64,000 bases of DNA from CAADGU01 sp964581605 (GCA_964581605.1 CAZOPF010000008.1:1-64000); one strand, 5' to 3'; positions 33,324-41,373 are shown, numbered from the stretch's first letter. The notes: a model not told the origin generated them from the sequence alone. Program-made: numbers and translations.

Positions 33324-36278
33324 TTATGGAGCGGGAACAGGGTGTATTGAAGCGCTTCCTAGCGGTATCCAGGGGAATTGAGCGGTGATGCGTTCGTCGA
33401 GGATGGGCAACGGCCGTTGCGTAAATGCCTCGTACAATGTCACCATGCCACCGACGGTCTGGCCGGGCACGGCCGTTTCACTGACAGCCAACACGGGCGC
33501 GCCCGGCGCGGGTTTGGCGCTCTGGCAGTAGCTTTTATAAACAGGCGATCCTTGCGTATAGTCAATGATATGGGGAGAGGTAACAGACGACCCGCCAATC
33601 CATTTGAGGGTAGGAATGGCTCCCATGGCGGGCACATAATCTACCAGATCGCACCACGCCCAATGGAAACCATCTGCCTCATAACCTGCTAACCGGGTAG
33701 AAACGATGTAGTCACGCCAGAGGGGGAAGCTGGCAACGAAATGTTGGGGGAGGGGGTAGCTTTTACCAGGGGAGATTGGAGATTGGAGGTTGGAGATTGA
33801 ATCGCCTGCCCAAACGATTCCTCCTCCTAACGGAACATACTGCTGTCTCAGCTCGCTGTTTACTTTCCACTGTTCACGGCTCACCCCCCATGGGCCAGCC
33901 AGTGGTGGCAACATCACATCTGCCCCATCACGCACCTCGGCCACATACCCATCGGCCGTTTGCCAGTGCAGGTAGAGACGTGGCAGTTCGGGCAGCGTGT
34001 GATCCCAATCATAGCCGAACAAACGGAGCGTGTTTGTTCCCCGATAAACCCGGTGTTGGGTCAGAGGCGGCTGGCTCATGGGGGTGACGGTGAGGGTGGT
34101 GACGGCCATACTCTCCTCTCCACCACCCACGCGAATTGCGTAATCACCTGGTTGTGCCCCAGGGCGGGGCGTCAGGCGGAACTGGGTGAGGGTGAGGCCG
34201 TCCGGTTGGGGAATTACATTGAGATCGGATTGGGCGTAGGAACGGCCGTCGGGGCCGATGAGGTGAGCGTTCAATGAGATGGGAGATGGGCGATTGGCGG
34301 TTGTTGACTGCCAGGCGAGGGTCAGGATGGCTTCTTGCCAGATTTCGGTGGTGGGGCTGCTTAGGTGGTAGCCGAGCAGTTGAATGGTTTCGCCGAGGGT
34401 GGCGTCGAGTGGTATGAAGTTGGTGGGCAGGGTTGTGCGCGGCTGTTGGCGGAACCAGAATGTTTCGTGAAGTGGTTCAGGCGGCGGCAGGCTGGCGTAG
34501 GCGGCGGGGTCATACCAGGTGGCGATGACGTCACGGCCGTTTCTCCATTCGGCCGCGATTTCCTGTGCCCACGTTTCGCCATAGGCTGCTGCACCGGGAG
34601 CTACATACTGTATGCGCACATCCGGCCGTTGCCCTTCTATCTCCTGCAAATACCAGAGCGGTGTGGCCCAATGCCAGTTTGCCAGAATCAGCGCGTCTGG
34701 CGGGGCATCGGCCAGTAAGGGTTGTGCATAATCGCGGGCATCTTCCACCAGGTGCATTTGCCGATAGCTGGGCCAATGTGACCAGCCCTGAAAGATAGCG
34801 GCCGTGAACATGATGGCCGTGAACAGAGAAGATATGGGGAGATTGAGAGATTGGGTAATTCTAGTCTCCCACTCTCCCCCGCTCCTCTGCTCCTCTGCCC
34901 CTCTGCTCTTCTGCCCAACTACCCCTACTGCATAACCAAGACACAATACCATCGGTACATACGCAGGCAACATATACTCCACCGTTTGCGGGGCGCGGTA
35001 CATGGCGGTGATGAGGGTGAAGATGCCAAACGAGAGACCAAATAGCAGCCCCAATTTCCATTCGCGCCAGAGCAGCAACGCCAACCCGATGACCATGCCT
35101 GCCAGCAGCCAGCCGGAAAATTGGAAGGTGAGGACATTGCCCATAACATCCAGGCGCAGCCTTAATGTCAGTGGGGCGGTGAAGTAGAAAAAGTCACCCT
35201 GAAAACCCAATCCCAGCACGTGTTCCACAAAACCAGACCAGGTTGCCAGGCTGGGGCTGGCCCCATGTACACCGGCATTGGCGCGTAAAGGCAGGTAGAG
35301 CAGGGGAAGTAGACCGAGGAGGGTGGCGAGCAACGGCCGTAGCCAGCGCGAGGGCATCTTTATAATAGCCGGGTCTACGATTACCACGAAAAGCAAAAAC
35401 AACGCCCCCATAAAAGCCAGCGACAGGTGATGGCTTACCCCCAAACCCAATGCCAGCGCCACCACAATCAGCCAGCGGTCTCTCACTCTCCACTCTTCAC
35501 TCTTCACACTTTTCTCTCTCTGCACCTGCTGGTAAAAACGTACCAGCGCCCACAACGCCAGCGCCGCAAACAGCGCCGTCAGGCTGCGGATGTTGGCGGT
35601 GGTGGCCTGTGCCCAAAAGGTGGTGGCGGTTCCCAGAGCAATCACGGCCGTCACCGGCGCCCACATCCGCTTTGTTATGTCCCACACCGTCTGGTAGACC
35701 AGCAGCAGCACGGCCGTACTGGTCAGCACCGACAGCAAATTGACCCGGTAGGCGGCCGTCTCACCAACAGGCAGCCTGGTCATCAGGTGCGCCAGCATGG
35801 TGTAGAGGGGGAATCCTGGTGGATGGGCCACACCCAATTGGGCGGCGATCAATTGAAATTCGCCGTTATCAGCGGGCAGCAGGCCGGGGGCCAGGGTGAA
35901 GAAGTAAAGCACGCCAAAGAGAACGGCCGTGCCCACCAATCCCGCCCGCACCAACCACCGTTCCGGCAGGGCGGGCAGGGGGATCATCTGGGCAAAACAG
36001 ACGGCCGTCAGTAAGGCAACGGCCGTCCATACCAGCGGATCAGGATGAGGGTACAAGATATACCCCCACAACAGCAGCAAGGGCCATGTGGCGGACAGGG
36101 GATGCGGCCGTGTTATCAACAGCGCCACGGCCGTTGTGAGCCCGGTGATGACCACCGCAACGACAATCTGGGGTTCATAAAGGTTAGTCCAGGCTTCGCT
36201 GGCAATACGGCCGCTGAATAATCCTAATGCCAGCCCTGGCAGCAGCCACGCGCCCAGAGCACGCAAATGATTCCACAT
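33324..36278 (-). CDS. DUF2723 membrane protein (protein O-glycosyltransferase-like), carrying in-frame micro-repeats
   Basis: This 984-aa polytopic protein has about a dozen helices in its first 500 residues and a large outer C-terminal domain. The DUF2723 signature is FTLAPGLLPADNGEFQLIAA then LGVAHPPGFPLY; the acidic residue in the first loop is typical of GT-C glycosyltransferases using lipid-linked sugars. Four stretches encoded by micro-repeats interrupt loops in frame: REKSVKSEEWRVRDR (about 35483-35518), KSRGAEEQRSGGEWE and NLPISSLF (34832-34920), EQWKVNSELRQQ (33846-33890) and ISNLQSPISPGK (33770-33803). It also holds the densest ACGGCCGT cluster. Its substrate may be the Thr-rich surface proteins; that is inference. 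Confidence 0.88.
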   Translation of the reverse strand: MWNHLRALGAWLLPGLALGLFSGRIASEAWTNLYEPQIVVAVVITGLTTAVALLITRPHPLSATWPLLLLWGYILYPHPDPLVWTAVALLTAVCFAQMIPLPALPERWLVRAGLVGTAVLFGVLYFFTLAPGLLPADNGEFQLIAAQLGVAHPPGFPLYTMLAHLMTRLPVGETAAYRVNLLSVLTSTAVLLLVYQTVWDITKRMWAPVTAVIALGTATTFWAQATTANIRSLTALFAALALWALVRFYQQVQREKSVKSEEWRVRDRWLIVVALALGLGVSHHLSLAFMGALFLLFVVIVDPAIIKMPSRWLRPLLATLLGLLPLLYLPLRANAGVHGASPSLATWSGFVEHVLGLGFQGDFFYFTAPLTLRLRLDVMGNVLTFQFSGWLLAGMVIGLALLLWREWKLGLLFGLSFGIFTLITAMYRAPQTVEYMLPAYVPMVLCLGYAVGVVGQKSRGAEEQRSGGEWETRITQSLNLPISSLFTAIMFTAAIFQGWSHWPSYRQMHLVEDARDYAQPLLADAPPDALILANWHWATPLWYLQEIEGQRPDVRIQYVAPGAAAYGETWAQEIAAEWRNGRDVIATWYDPAAYASLPPPEPLHETFWFRQQPRTTLPTNFIPLDATLGETIQLLGYHLSSPTTEIWQEAILTLAWQSTTANRPSPISLNAHLIGPDGRSYAQSDLNVIPQPDGLTLTQFRLTPRPGAQPGDYAIRVGGGEESMAVTTLTVTPMSQPPLTQHRVYRGTNTLRLFGYDWDHTLPELPRLYLHWQTADGYVAEVRDGADVMLPPLAGPWGVSREQWKVNSELRQQYVPLGGGIVWAGDSISNLQSPISPGKSYPLPQHFVASFPLWRDYIVSTRLAGYEADGFHWAWCDLVDYVPAMGAIPTLKWIGGSSVTSPHIIDYTQGSPVYKSYCQSAKPAPGAPVLAVSETAVPGQTVGGMVTLYEAFTQRPLPILDERITAQFPWIPLGSASIHPVPAP
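33770..33803. repeat. In-frame micro-repeat, 'GGAGATTGGAGATT' family
   Basis: Four head-to-tail units (GGAGATTGGAGATTGGAGGT and further) lie inside the DUF2723 gene and encode SISNLQSPISP on the minus strand. The same family is at 51056-51088. Confidence 0.85.
33846..33890. repeat. In-frame micro-repeat, 'GTTTACTTTCCACTGTTCACGG' family
   Basis: Iterated CTGTTTACTTTCCACTGTTCAC-type words inside the DUF2723 gene encode SREQWKVNSELRQQ. Related words occur at 39470-39490 and 41388-41412. Confidence 0.6.
34832..34920. repeat. In-frame micro-repeat block, 'CTCCTCTGCCCCTCTGC' family
   Basis: GGGGAGATTGAGAGATTGGG is followed by six or so CTCCTCTGC units, matching the family at 13112-13198. It encodes a hydrophilic insert in a loop between membrane helices. 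Confidence 0.85.
35333..36134. repeat. Dense cluster of the ACGGCCGT octamer
   Basis: Seven exact ACGGCCGT copies occur in about 800 bases (35333, 35644, 35710, 35923, 36001, 36019, 36127). The octamer is a self-complementary palindrome and recurs over the whole window in every reading frame. Confidence 0.95.
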
Positions 36279-36298
36279 ACGCTGGATTATATCTGCCT

Positions 36299-36360
36299 AT
36301 GCGTATTGGGGTATTCGGATATTGAGGCATCGCCCATATCCCAATACCCCAATATCCCGG
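36299..36360. repeat. STRR-like inverted micro-repeat, 'GTATTGGGGTATT' family
   Basis: GTATTGGGGTATTCGGATATT is followed by inverted AATACCCCAATATCCC-type units between the DUF2723 gene and hisA, directly before the hisA TATAAT (36361-36366). Confidence 0.85.
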
Positions 36361-36390
36361 TATAATTCAGAACTGTAGGAGACAAAAGCT

Positions 36391-37125
36391 ATGTTCACCA
36401 TTTTCCCAGCGATTGATTTGCGTAACGGCCGTGTCGTGCGTTTGCAATATGGCGACCCCATTCAACAAACGGTATTCAGCGATGACCCGGTAGCGATGGC
36501 TGAACAATGGCTGGCAGCCGGGGCTGAATGGCTGCATGTAGTGAACCTGGATGGGGCGTTTGATGAAGCAGGCGCGGTCAATTGGGAACTGCTGCCCCGC
36601 CTGACGGCGTTGCCGGCGCAGGTACAGTTTGGTGGTGGCGTGCGCACATTGGATGATATTGAGCGGGCGTTAGAGGCAGGCGCAGCACGGGTCATTTTGG
36701 GCACAACGGCGATAGAAAAACCGGCGCTGCTAGGGCAGGCGGTGGCCCATTTTGGCGCTAACCGCATTGTGGTGGGGATTGATGCCCGCGACGGCCGTGT
36801 GCAGACTCGTGGCTGGTTGCAAGACACGGCCGTGACCCCCATTGAATTGGGCAAAAAGATGCGGGCACTGGGAGTGCAAACGGCCATCTTCACCGATATT
36901 AACCGGGATGGCGTTTTAACAGGTGTCAATGCAGTAGCTACGGCCGAACTGGCCCAGGCAACTGGCCTGCAAGTGATTGCTTCCGGTGGGGTAGCGGCAT
37001 TGGCCGACGTGCAACGCTGTTTTGAACTGGCGGATCAAGGGGTGGCCGGGGTTATAATGGGGCGGGCAATTTATGACGGCCGTGTCAATCTCCAGGAAGC
37101 CATCACCCTGGTAGGAATATCCTGA
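36391..37125 (+). CDS. hisA: HisA: ProFAR isomerase of histidine biosynthesis
   Basis: This 244-aa (beta/alpha)8 isomerase opens the ribose of 5'-ProFAR in the fourth step of histidine synthesis. The catalytic Asp8 is in FPAIDLRNGRVVRLQ and the second Asp in VVGIDARDGRVQTRGW. The phosphate loops FGGGVRTLDDIE and VIASGGVAALADVQ are present. The last helix region GVIMGRAIYDGRV is typical. TATAAT at 36361 and TAGGAG at 36376 give a short leader. No other his gene is adjacent, so the pathway is scattered here. Confidence 0.95.
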   Translation: MFTIFPAIDLRNGRVVRLQYGDPIQQTVFSDDPVAMAEQWLAAGAEWLHVVNLDGAFDEAGAVNWELLPRLTALPAQVQFGGGVRTLDDIERALEAGAARVILGTTAIEKPALLGQAVAHFGANRIVVGIDARDGRVQTRGWLQDTAVTPIELGKKMRALGVQTAIFTDINRDGVLTGVNAVATAELAQATGLQVIASGGVAALADVQRCFELADQGVAGVIMGRAIYDGRVNLQEAITLVGIS

Positions 37126-37162
37126 TGGCATACCAGACAGTATGGCGCCAGGGATAGATAGC

Positions 37163-37192
37163 CAGTGGCAGGTAATCTGCCACCTGCCACTG
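37163..37192. repeat. Inverted micro-repeat, 'CAGTGGCAGGT' family
   Basis: CAGTGGCAGGT-AATCTGCC-ACCTGCCACTG gives an 11-bp perfect stem between the convergent hisA and DAHP synthase genes. It is the same family as 8008-8070. Confidence 0.85.
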
Positions 37193-37201
37193 GTCACCCA
37201 A

Positions 37202-38224
37202 TTACGACCGCACATCCCGGCCCACGGCCGTGGCTATGGCCTTCATATCCCGCACCAGTTTGGCAAAACGTTCTGGTTTAAGCGATTGACGGCCGTCGGA
37301 CGAAGCCTCCTCCGGTCGTGGATGCACTTCAATAATCACCCCATCCGCCCCCGCCGCAATACTCGCCTTCGTTACGCTTTCCACATATTCCCACTTGCCC
37401 GTGCCATGGCTGGGGTCAGCAATCACCGGCAAATGGGACAGCTCCTTGATGACCGGGATGGCGTTGATGTCAAAGGTATTGCGTGTGTATCGTTCAAAGG
37501 TGCGAATACCCCGTTCACACAACATCACCCGCGTATTGCCATGGCTCAAGATATACTCGGCGCACATCAGCCACTCTTCAATCAGGCTACTCATGCCCCG
37601 TTTGAGCAATACCGGGTGCTGTGATTCGCCCACTGCATGAAGCAGGGCATAATTTTGCATATTACGCGCCCCAACTTGCAAAATATCCGCATATTGGCAC
37701 ACTAACGGTACCAGCGCCGGTTCCATCACCTCGGTAATAATGGGCATGCCCGTCACTTCCCGCGCTTCGGCCAGATATTGCAGCCCTTCCTCACCCAATC
37801 CCTGGAACGAGTAGGGCGAACTGCGCGGTTTGAACGCGCCGCCGCGCAAAATGTGCGCCCCGGCTTCTTTGCACGCCTGCGCCGTTTCAATAATCTGGCT
37901 GCGACTTTCCACCGAACATGGCCCGGCCATGATGATGATTTCATCACCGCCCACCACATGATCGCCAATAGGGAACTGGGTGTTTTCCGGCTTAAACTCC
38001 CGGCTGGCGATCTTGAATGGCTTGAGGACGGGCATGACCCGTTCCACACCGGACATACGCTCCAGTTGCTCTCGGTTAATTTGCCGGTCGTCCCCGATAA
38101 TGCCAATGAGGCTGCGCTCACTGCCAGAGCTGATATGGACCTTATATCCATGATCTTCAGCCCAGGCGACAATGCCTGACTTCTCTTGCATAGTGGCGTT
38201 TGGTTGCATAATTACGATCATCAT
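37202..38224 (-). CDS. aroF: DAHP synthase (3-deoxy-7-phosphoheptulonate synthase), class I-beta
   Basis: This 340-aa enzyme condenses PEP and erythrose-4-phosphate, the first step of the shikimate pathway. A ferredoxin-like regulatory domain comes first (about 1-75, ISSGSERSLIGIIGDDRQ), as in Thermotoga-type enzymes feedback-controlled by Phe/Tyr. The barrel carries IIMAGPCSVESRSQI, GGAFKPRSSPYSFQGLG, VGARNMQNYALL and PVIADPSHGTG. AAAAGGAATC precedes the ATG. It follows aroH by 26 bases, so both are under the Phe/Tyr leader attenuator upstream. Confidence 0.95.
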   Translation of the reverse strand: MMIVIMQPNATMQEKSGIVAWAEDHGYKVHISSGSERSLIGIIGDDRQINREQLERMSGVERVMPVLKPFKIASREFKPENTQFPIGDHVVGGDEIIIMAGPCSVESRSQIIETAQACKEAGAHILRGGAFKPRSSPYSFQGLGEEGLQYLAEAREVTGMPIITEVMEPALVPLVCQYADILQVGARNMQNYALLHAVGESQHPVLLKRGMSSLIEEWLMCAEYILSHGNTRVMLCERGIRTFERYTRNTFDINAIPVIKELSHLPVIADPSHGTGKWEYVESVTKASIAAGADGVIIEVHPRPEEASSDGRQSLKPERFAKLVRDMKAIATAVGRDVRS

Positions 38225-38250
38225 TTGATTCCTTTTGGGTTTGAGATTGA

Positions 38251-38739
38251 TTAAAAAGCGGCCTGTAACACGCGCATCATCGCTTCCATTGCATCAATTT
38301 GACGAGGACGCACAGGGGAAATGGTGGGGACATCTTTGCGGTCTGGCCGCAAAGAGACGGCATCACGCAGATAGACATGAACAATATCGCGGGCAGATTT
38401 GGTGGTGTTCCAATGGATTAAGACGCGGATGCAACGATTGAGACTATCCGGCACATCCATTTCATGGCCGCACAACAGGGCCACATCATACCAACCCAAT
38501 TGGCGGGCCGCCAGCGCCGGGTAAGTGGCGTTCAGGTCAACGGTGGTGGTGAAGTAAACGCTGGCAATATCATCCGGGAGTATCTGGTTGGCCTGGGTGA
38601 TGGCTTGCAGTAATTCGCGGGTGGCGCTGAGGATTTCCTCGGCGTCATTGTGGCTGACGGTGATGGCGCCGCGCACACCCCGGCAGGCTGTGGCCGCCGG
38701 CCATCGTTCTGATTGTGCATATCCGTTTTTGTTGTTCAT
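38251..38739 (-). CDS. aroH: Chorismate mutase, AroH type
   Basis: This 162-aa protein converts chorismate to prephenate, the branch to Phe and Tyr. The AroH-fold signature is CRGVRGAITVSHNDAEEILS with the first active-site Arg; later come VYFTTTVDLNATYPALAAR, CGHEMDVPDSLNRCIRVLIHWNT and VHVYLRDAVSLRPD. It is longer than the usual 120-130 residues because of about 17 extra N-terminal and some C-terminal residues. It is first in the aroH-aroF unit; a Rho-independent terminator stands 27 bases before its ATG. Confidence 0.93.
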   Translation of the reverse strand: MNNKNGYAQSERWPAATACRGVRGAITVSHNDAEEILSATRELLQAITQANQILPDDIASVYFTTTVDLNATYPALAARQLGWYDVALLCGHEMDVPDSLNRCIRVLIHWNTTKSARDIVHVYLRDAVSLRPDRKDVPTISPVRPRQIDAMEAMMRVLQAAF

Positions 38740-38765
38740 GTTCTTACCCCTTCTTGTATTGTTAC

Positions 38766-38801
38766 CAAAATAAAAAGACGCGGCTTTTTGGGCCGCGTCT
38801 T
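38766..38801 (-). terminator. Attenuator terminator of the aroH-aroF leader
   Basis: On the minus strand AAGACGCGGC-CCAAAAA-GCCGCGTCTT is followed by TTTATTTT. It lies between the leader peptide and aroH, so transcription must read through it to express the operon. Its left arm is also complementary to an earlier leader segment. Confidence 0.9.
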
Positions 38802-38871
38802 GTATTGCAGGTGTGGTCGTTTTGCCTTTACTTTTTTAGCGCCAAACGACCCCCGGCCTTACAAGCGCGGC
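38792..38871 (-). promoter_or_regulatory. Antiterminator pairing of the aroH-aroF attenuator
   Basis: Leader segment GCCGCGCTTGTA (38871-38860), just after the Phe/Tyr codons, can pair with TACAAGACGCGGC (38804-38792), with one bulged A. The latter contains the terminator's left arm, so the two structures exclude each other. A competing stem joins the Phe/Tyr codons (38889-38876) to GCTAAAAAAGTAAAG (38840-38826). Confidence 0.8.
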
Positions 38872-38917
38872 GGCTGCTAAAAAAGTAAAAGTAAAAGTTT
38901 ACAGCATGTATTTCCAT
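38828..38917 (-). CDS. Aromatic-rich leader peptide of aroH-aroF (pheL-like)
   Basis: This is a 29-codon reading frame beginning MEIHAVNFYFYFFSSRRAC and ending LALKK. Residues 8-13 are Phe-Tyr-Phe-Tyr-Phe-Phe: six aromatic control codons in a row. It begins about 4 bases after the predicted start of transcription, so it would be leaderless or nearly so. Its product is not expected to have a function of its own. Ribosome stalling at the run when Phe- or Tyr-tRNA is short would leave the next segment free to form the antiterminator. It is too short for ordinary gene callers. Confidence 0.85.
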   Translation of the reverse strand: MEIHAVNFYFYFFSSRRACKAGGRLALKK

Positions 38918-38927
38918 AACGGCCGTG

Positions 38928-38956
38928 ACTATAACACTTCCCCCACTCATCGTCAA
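38928..38956 (-). promoter_or_regulatory. Promoter of the aroH-aroF operon
   Basis: On the minus strand TTGACG (38956-38951), a 17-base spacer and TATAGT (38933-38928) place the start near 38921. Confidence 0.8.
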
Positions 38957-38971
38957 CGGGCAATTTTGCGG

Positions 38972-39008
38972 TATAATCATGGGATGTCGTTTTTGCAACT
39001 TGTTGCAA
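38972..39008 (+). promoter_or_regulatory. Promoter with candidate Fur-family operator
   Basis: TATAAT (38972-38977) is followed by the perfect palindrome TTGCAAC-TT-GTTGCAA (38993-39008) at or just after the expected start of transcription. The regulator's AAGGAG and ATG follow directly, so autoregulation is likely. Confidence 0.65.
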
Positions 39009-39020
39009 TAAGGAGCAGGG

Positions 39021-39455
39021 ATGTCTCACGTGGCGCGTGATTTTGCCGGGCACATCCGGCAGCAGGGCTACCGCATGACGCCGCAGCGCCAGATGGTGCT
39101 GGATGTGCTGTGTGGGCAGGGAGGGCATATGACGGCGAATGAGGTGGTCACGGCCGTGCAGCAGCAATCTCCTTATCTCAACCGGGCCACCGTGTATCGT
39201 GCCCTGGACTTCTTATGTGCCTTACAGTTGATCACTCGTACAGAAATGGGGGGACAGGTTGTCTATGAACTGGCGGAAGAGCAGCCGCACCATCACCTGG
39301 TTTGCCGGGTGTGTGGAGATATGCAAGAGTGGGACGGCCGTGCTATGGATGCCTTAGCCGCCCATCTCCTGAATGAACACGGTTTTCAGGTAGAACTCAA
39401 TCACCTGGCGCTGTCGGGCATATGTGCGCAGTGTCGCCCTGGCGGTACTCCATAA
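39021..39455 (+). CDS. Fur family metal-responsive regulator (Zur/Nur-like)
   Basis: This 144-aa dimeric metal-dependent repressor has a winged-helix domain with GYRMTPQRQMVLDVLCGQGG and NRATVYRALDFL. The dimer/metal domain has EEQPHHHLVCRVCGDMQEW, with the His cluster and first CxxC, and a C-terminal CAQC. Which metal it senses cannot be read for sure. The adjacent CbiM/CbiQ/CbiO transporter favours Zn, Ni or Co over Fe. AAGGAG is well placed. Confidence 0.92.
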   Translation: MSHVARDFAGHIRQQGYRMTPQRQMVLDVLCGQGGHMTANEVVTAVQQQSPYLNRATVYRALDFLCALQLITRTEMGGQVVYELAEEQPHHHLVCRVCGDMQEWDGRAMDALAAHLLNEHGFQVELNHLALSGICAQCRPGGTP

Positions 39456-39504
39456 TCGGTAATCGGATTACCGTTCACGGTTTACAAAACAAAGGAGGTA
39501 GAAC

Positions 39505-40467
39505 ATGTTGGCAAATTTCTCTCTGGCGGCAGGCATTTTGCTGCATATTCCTGATGGTTTTTTGACTCTGGTGATTTCGCTGTTGTGTTGGCTGGCGACT
39601 GTTGTCATGCTGGCGGTGGCGGTGCGCAAGGCGCAAGCCGATTATGACGAGCGGCTAATCCCGGTGGCGGGGGTGATGGCGGCGTTCATCTTTGCAGCGC
39701 AGATGTTGAATTTTCCGGTGGCGGGGGGCACATCCGGCCATTTGATTGGGGCGGCGCTGGCCTTTATTGTGCTGGGGCCTTGGTTGGGACTGCTGGTGAT
39801 GACGGCCGTGATCGCCCTGCAAGCCCTCCTGTTTCAAGATGGCGGCCTGGTTGTCATGGGTGCGAACATCCTGGTGATGGGCATTGTGCCCGGTTTTGTG
39901 GGGTATGGCGTTTACCGGCTGGCTACCAGCCGAAGCAAATCTATCAAACTGGTCGCTGCCGGGGTAGGGGCGTGGCTCTCCGTTGTGGCTGCCGCGTTGG
40001 TAACATCTCTGTTGTTGGCTTTTAGTGGCACAGCTAACCTGTCTATCGTTGTGCCAGTCATGGTGGGGGTGCATATGCTCATTGGCATTGGCGAGGCGCT
40101 GGTGACGGTGGCGGCGCTGGCCTTCATCATGCGTTCTCGCCCGGCACTGCTGGACGAAAGCGCCGCCAGCGCCGGTGGGCGATGGGTGTTGGCCGGGTTG
40201 GGCATCGCCCTATTGGTGGTCTTGTTTGCCCCCCTTGCCTCGCCGCACCCGGATGGGTTGGAATGGGTAGCCGGGCAGCAAGGCTTCCTGGAAACGGCGC
40301 TGGATGCCCCTTATGAGTTATTGCCTGATTACACCATTCCGGGTTTGGGGGAGATAGGACTCTCCACCATTGTGGCCGGGATTGTGGGGGTGTTGGTGGT
40401 CACGGCCGTGGTCCTGCTTGTCGGGCGTTTACTCGGCCGTTCGCAACAGTCACAGAGTAGCACCTAG
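39505..40467 (+). CDS. cbiM: ECF metal transporter S component CbiM with CbiN-like PDGLE domain
   Basis: This 320-aa membrane protein binds and passes Co2+/Ni2+ (or Zn2+) in an energy-coupling-factor importer. An N-terminal HIPDGF segment carries the metal-binding His; MLNFPVAGGTSGHLIGAALA is the hallmark. A C-terminal part after about residue 225 has a helix, then SPHPDGLEWVAGQQGF and a last helix, i.e. the CbiN/PDGLE module fused on. AAAGGAGG precedes the ATG. The Fur-family gene lies 49 bases upstream, and CbiQ and CbiO follow. Confidence 0.93.
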   Translation: MLANFSLAAGILLHIPDGFLTLVISLLCWLATVVMLAVAVRKAQADYDERLIPVAGVMAAFIFAAQMLNFPVAGGTSGHLIGAALAFIVLGPWLGLLVMTAVIALQALLFQDGGLVVMGANILVMGIVPGFVGYGVYRLATSRSKSIKLVAAGVGAWLSVVAAALVTSLLLAFSGTANLSIVVPVMVGVHMLIGIGEALVTVAALAFIMRSRPALLDESAASAGGRWVLAGLGIALLVVLFAPLASPHPDGLEWVAGQQGFLETALDAPYELLPDYTIPGLGEIGLSTIVAGIVGVLVVTAVVLLVGRLLGRSQQSQSST

Positions 40468-40491
40468 GCCCTGACCCAAATTAGCTTGAGC

Positions 40492-40539
40492 AGTGAGCAT
40501 CCTCAGATGCGAACGAGAGGCATCTGAGAAGGTCTCACT
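40492..40539 (+). ncRNA. Nested hairpin between cbiM and cbiQ
   Basis: Inner stem CTCAGATGC/GCATCTGAG (40502-40510 with 40520-40528) sits inside outer stem AGTGAG/CTCACT (40492-40497 with 40534-40539). There is no T-run. It may protect the cbiM message or lower cbiQO expression. No known riboswitch class was recognised. Confidence 0.4.
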
Positions 40540-40575
40540 CCTAATCCCAACTTTAGTTTGTTGAGGTACTGGTTG

Positions 40576-41373
40576 ATGCACACTAACACCTTTGATCGCT
40601 ACATTGGCCGGGAAAGCCCGGTTCATCGGCTTGATCCGCGGCTGAAAGTGGTGGTGGCGCTGGTTTTTATTTTGGCGACGGTGCTGCTGCCGGATGGGGC
40701 ATGGACTGGGTTCGCCTGTTCCTGGTTGCTGATTTTGGTGATCACATGGCTGGCGCGGCTGCCGTATAGCCTGGTTTTTAAGCGATCATTGGTGATTCTC
40801 CCCTTTATGTTGGCGGCAGTGACGGTGCTGTTGAATGTGCCAGGCACGGCCGTATTCACCACCGACCTTGGCCCTTTTACCCTCACCATCACGAACGCCG
40901 GGCTGGTGCGCTTTGTCAGCATCCTCATGCGCGGTTGGCTGGCGGTGCAGATGGCGATATTGCTCACGGCCGTGACCCCTTTCCCCGACCTGATGCACGC
41001 CCTCACCCACCTGCGCGTCCCGGCCATCCTGGTCAGCATCATCAGCTTTATGTACCGCTACCTCTTTGTGCTGGTGGATGAAGCACAACGGCTGATGCGA
41101 GCGCGGCAGGCACGCAGCGCCCGGCTGCCCGGCACAGGTGAACACGGTGGCTCGCTGCTTTGGCGGGCAAAAGTGGCCGGGCATATGGTGGGCCAGCTTT
41201 TTGGCCGCAGCCTGGAACGCAGTGACCGGGTGTATAACGCCATGTTGGCGCGGGGGTATCACGGCCGTATCCTCACCATGACTCCCCATGCTATGACCCG
41301 GTTTGATTGGCTGGCGGGAGGCACGGCCGTGATGCTGATAGTGATAATTCAGGTGATTGCCCGTTATCCGTAA
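40576..41373 (+). CDS. cbiQ: ECF transporter transmembrane component CbiQ
   Basis: This 265-aa T component couples CbiM to the ATPase. It starts with HTNTFDRYIGRESPVHRLDPRLKVV, has about five helices, and shows the coupling-helix Ala-Arg-Gly motifs RARQARSARLPG and AMLARGYHGR. The ATG at 40576 has GAGGT upstream; an in-frame TTG at 40561 is less likely. Confidence 0.92.
   Translation: MHTNTFDRYIGRESPVHRLDPRLKVVVALVFILATVLLPDGAWTGFACSWLLILVITWLARLPYSLVFKRSLVILPFMLAAVTVLLNVPGTAVFTTDLGPFTLTITNAGLVRFVSILMRGWLAVQMAILLTAVTPFPDLMHALTHLRVPAILVSIISFMYRYLFVLVDEAQRLMRARQARSARLPGTGEHGGSLLWRAKVAGHMVGQLFGRSLERSDRVYNAMLARGYHGRILTMTPHAMTRFDWLAGGTAVMLIVIIQVIARYP

Noticed and set aside
40468..40575. Cobalamin or NiCo riboswitch in the cbi operon
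   Set aside because: No conserved cobalamin-box or NiCo core was seen; the stems look like a simple nested hairpin.
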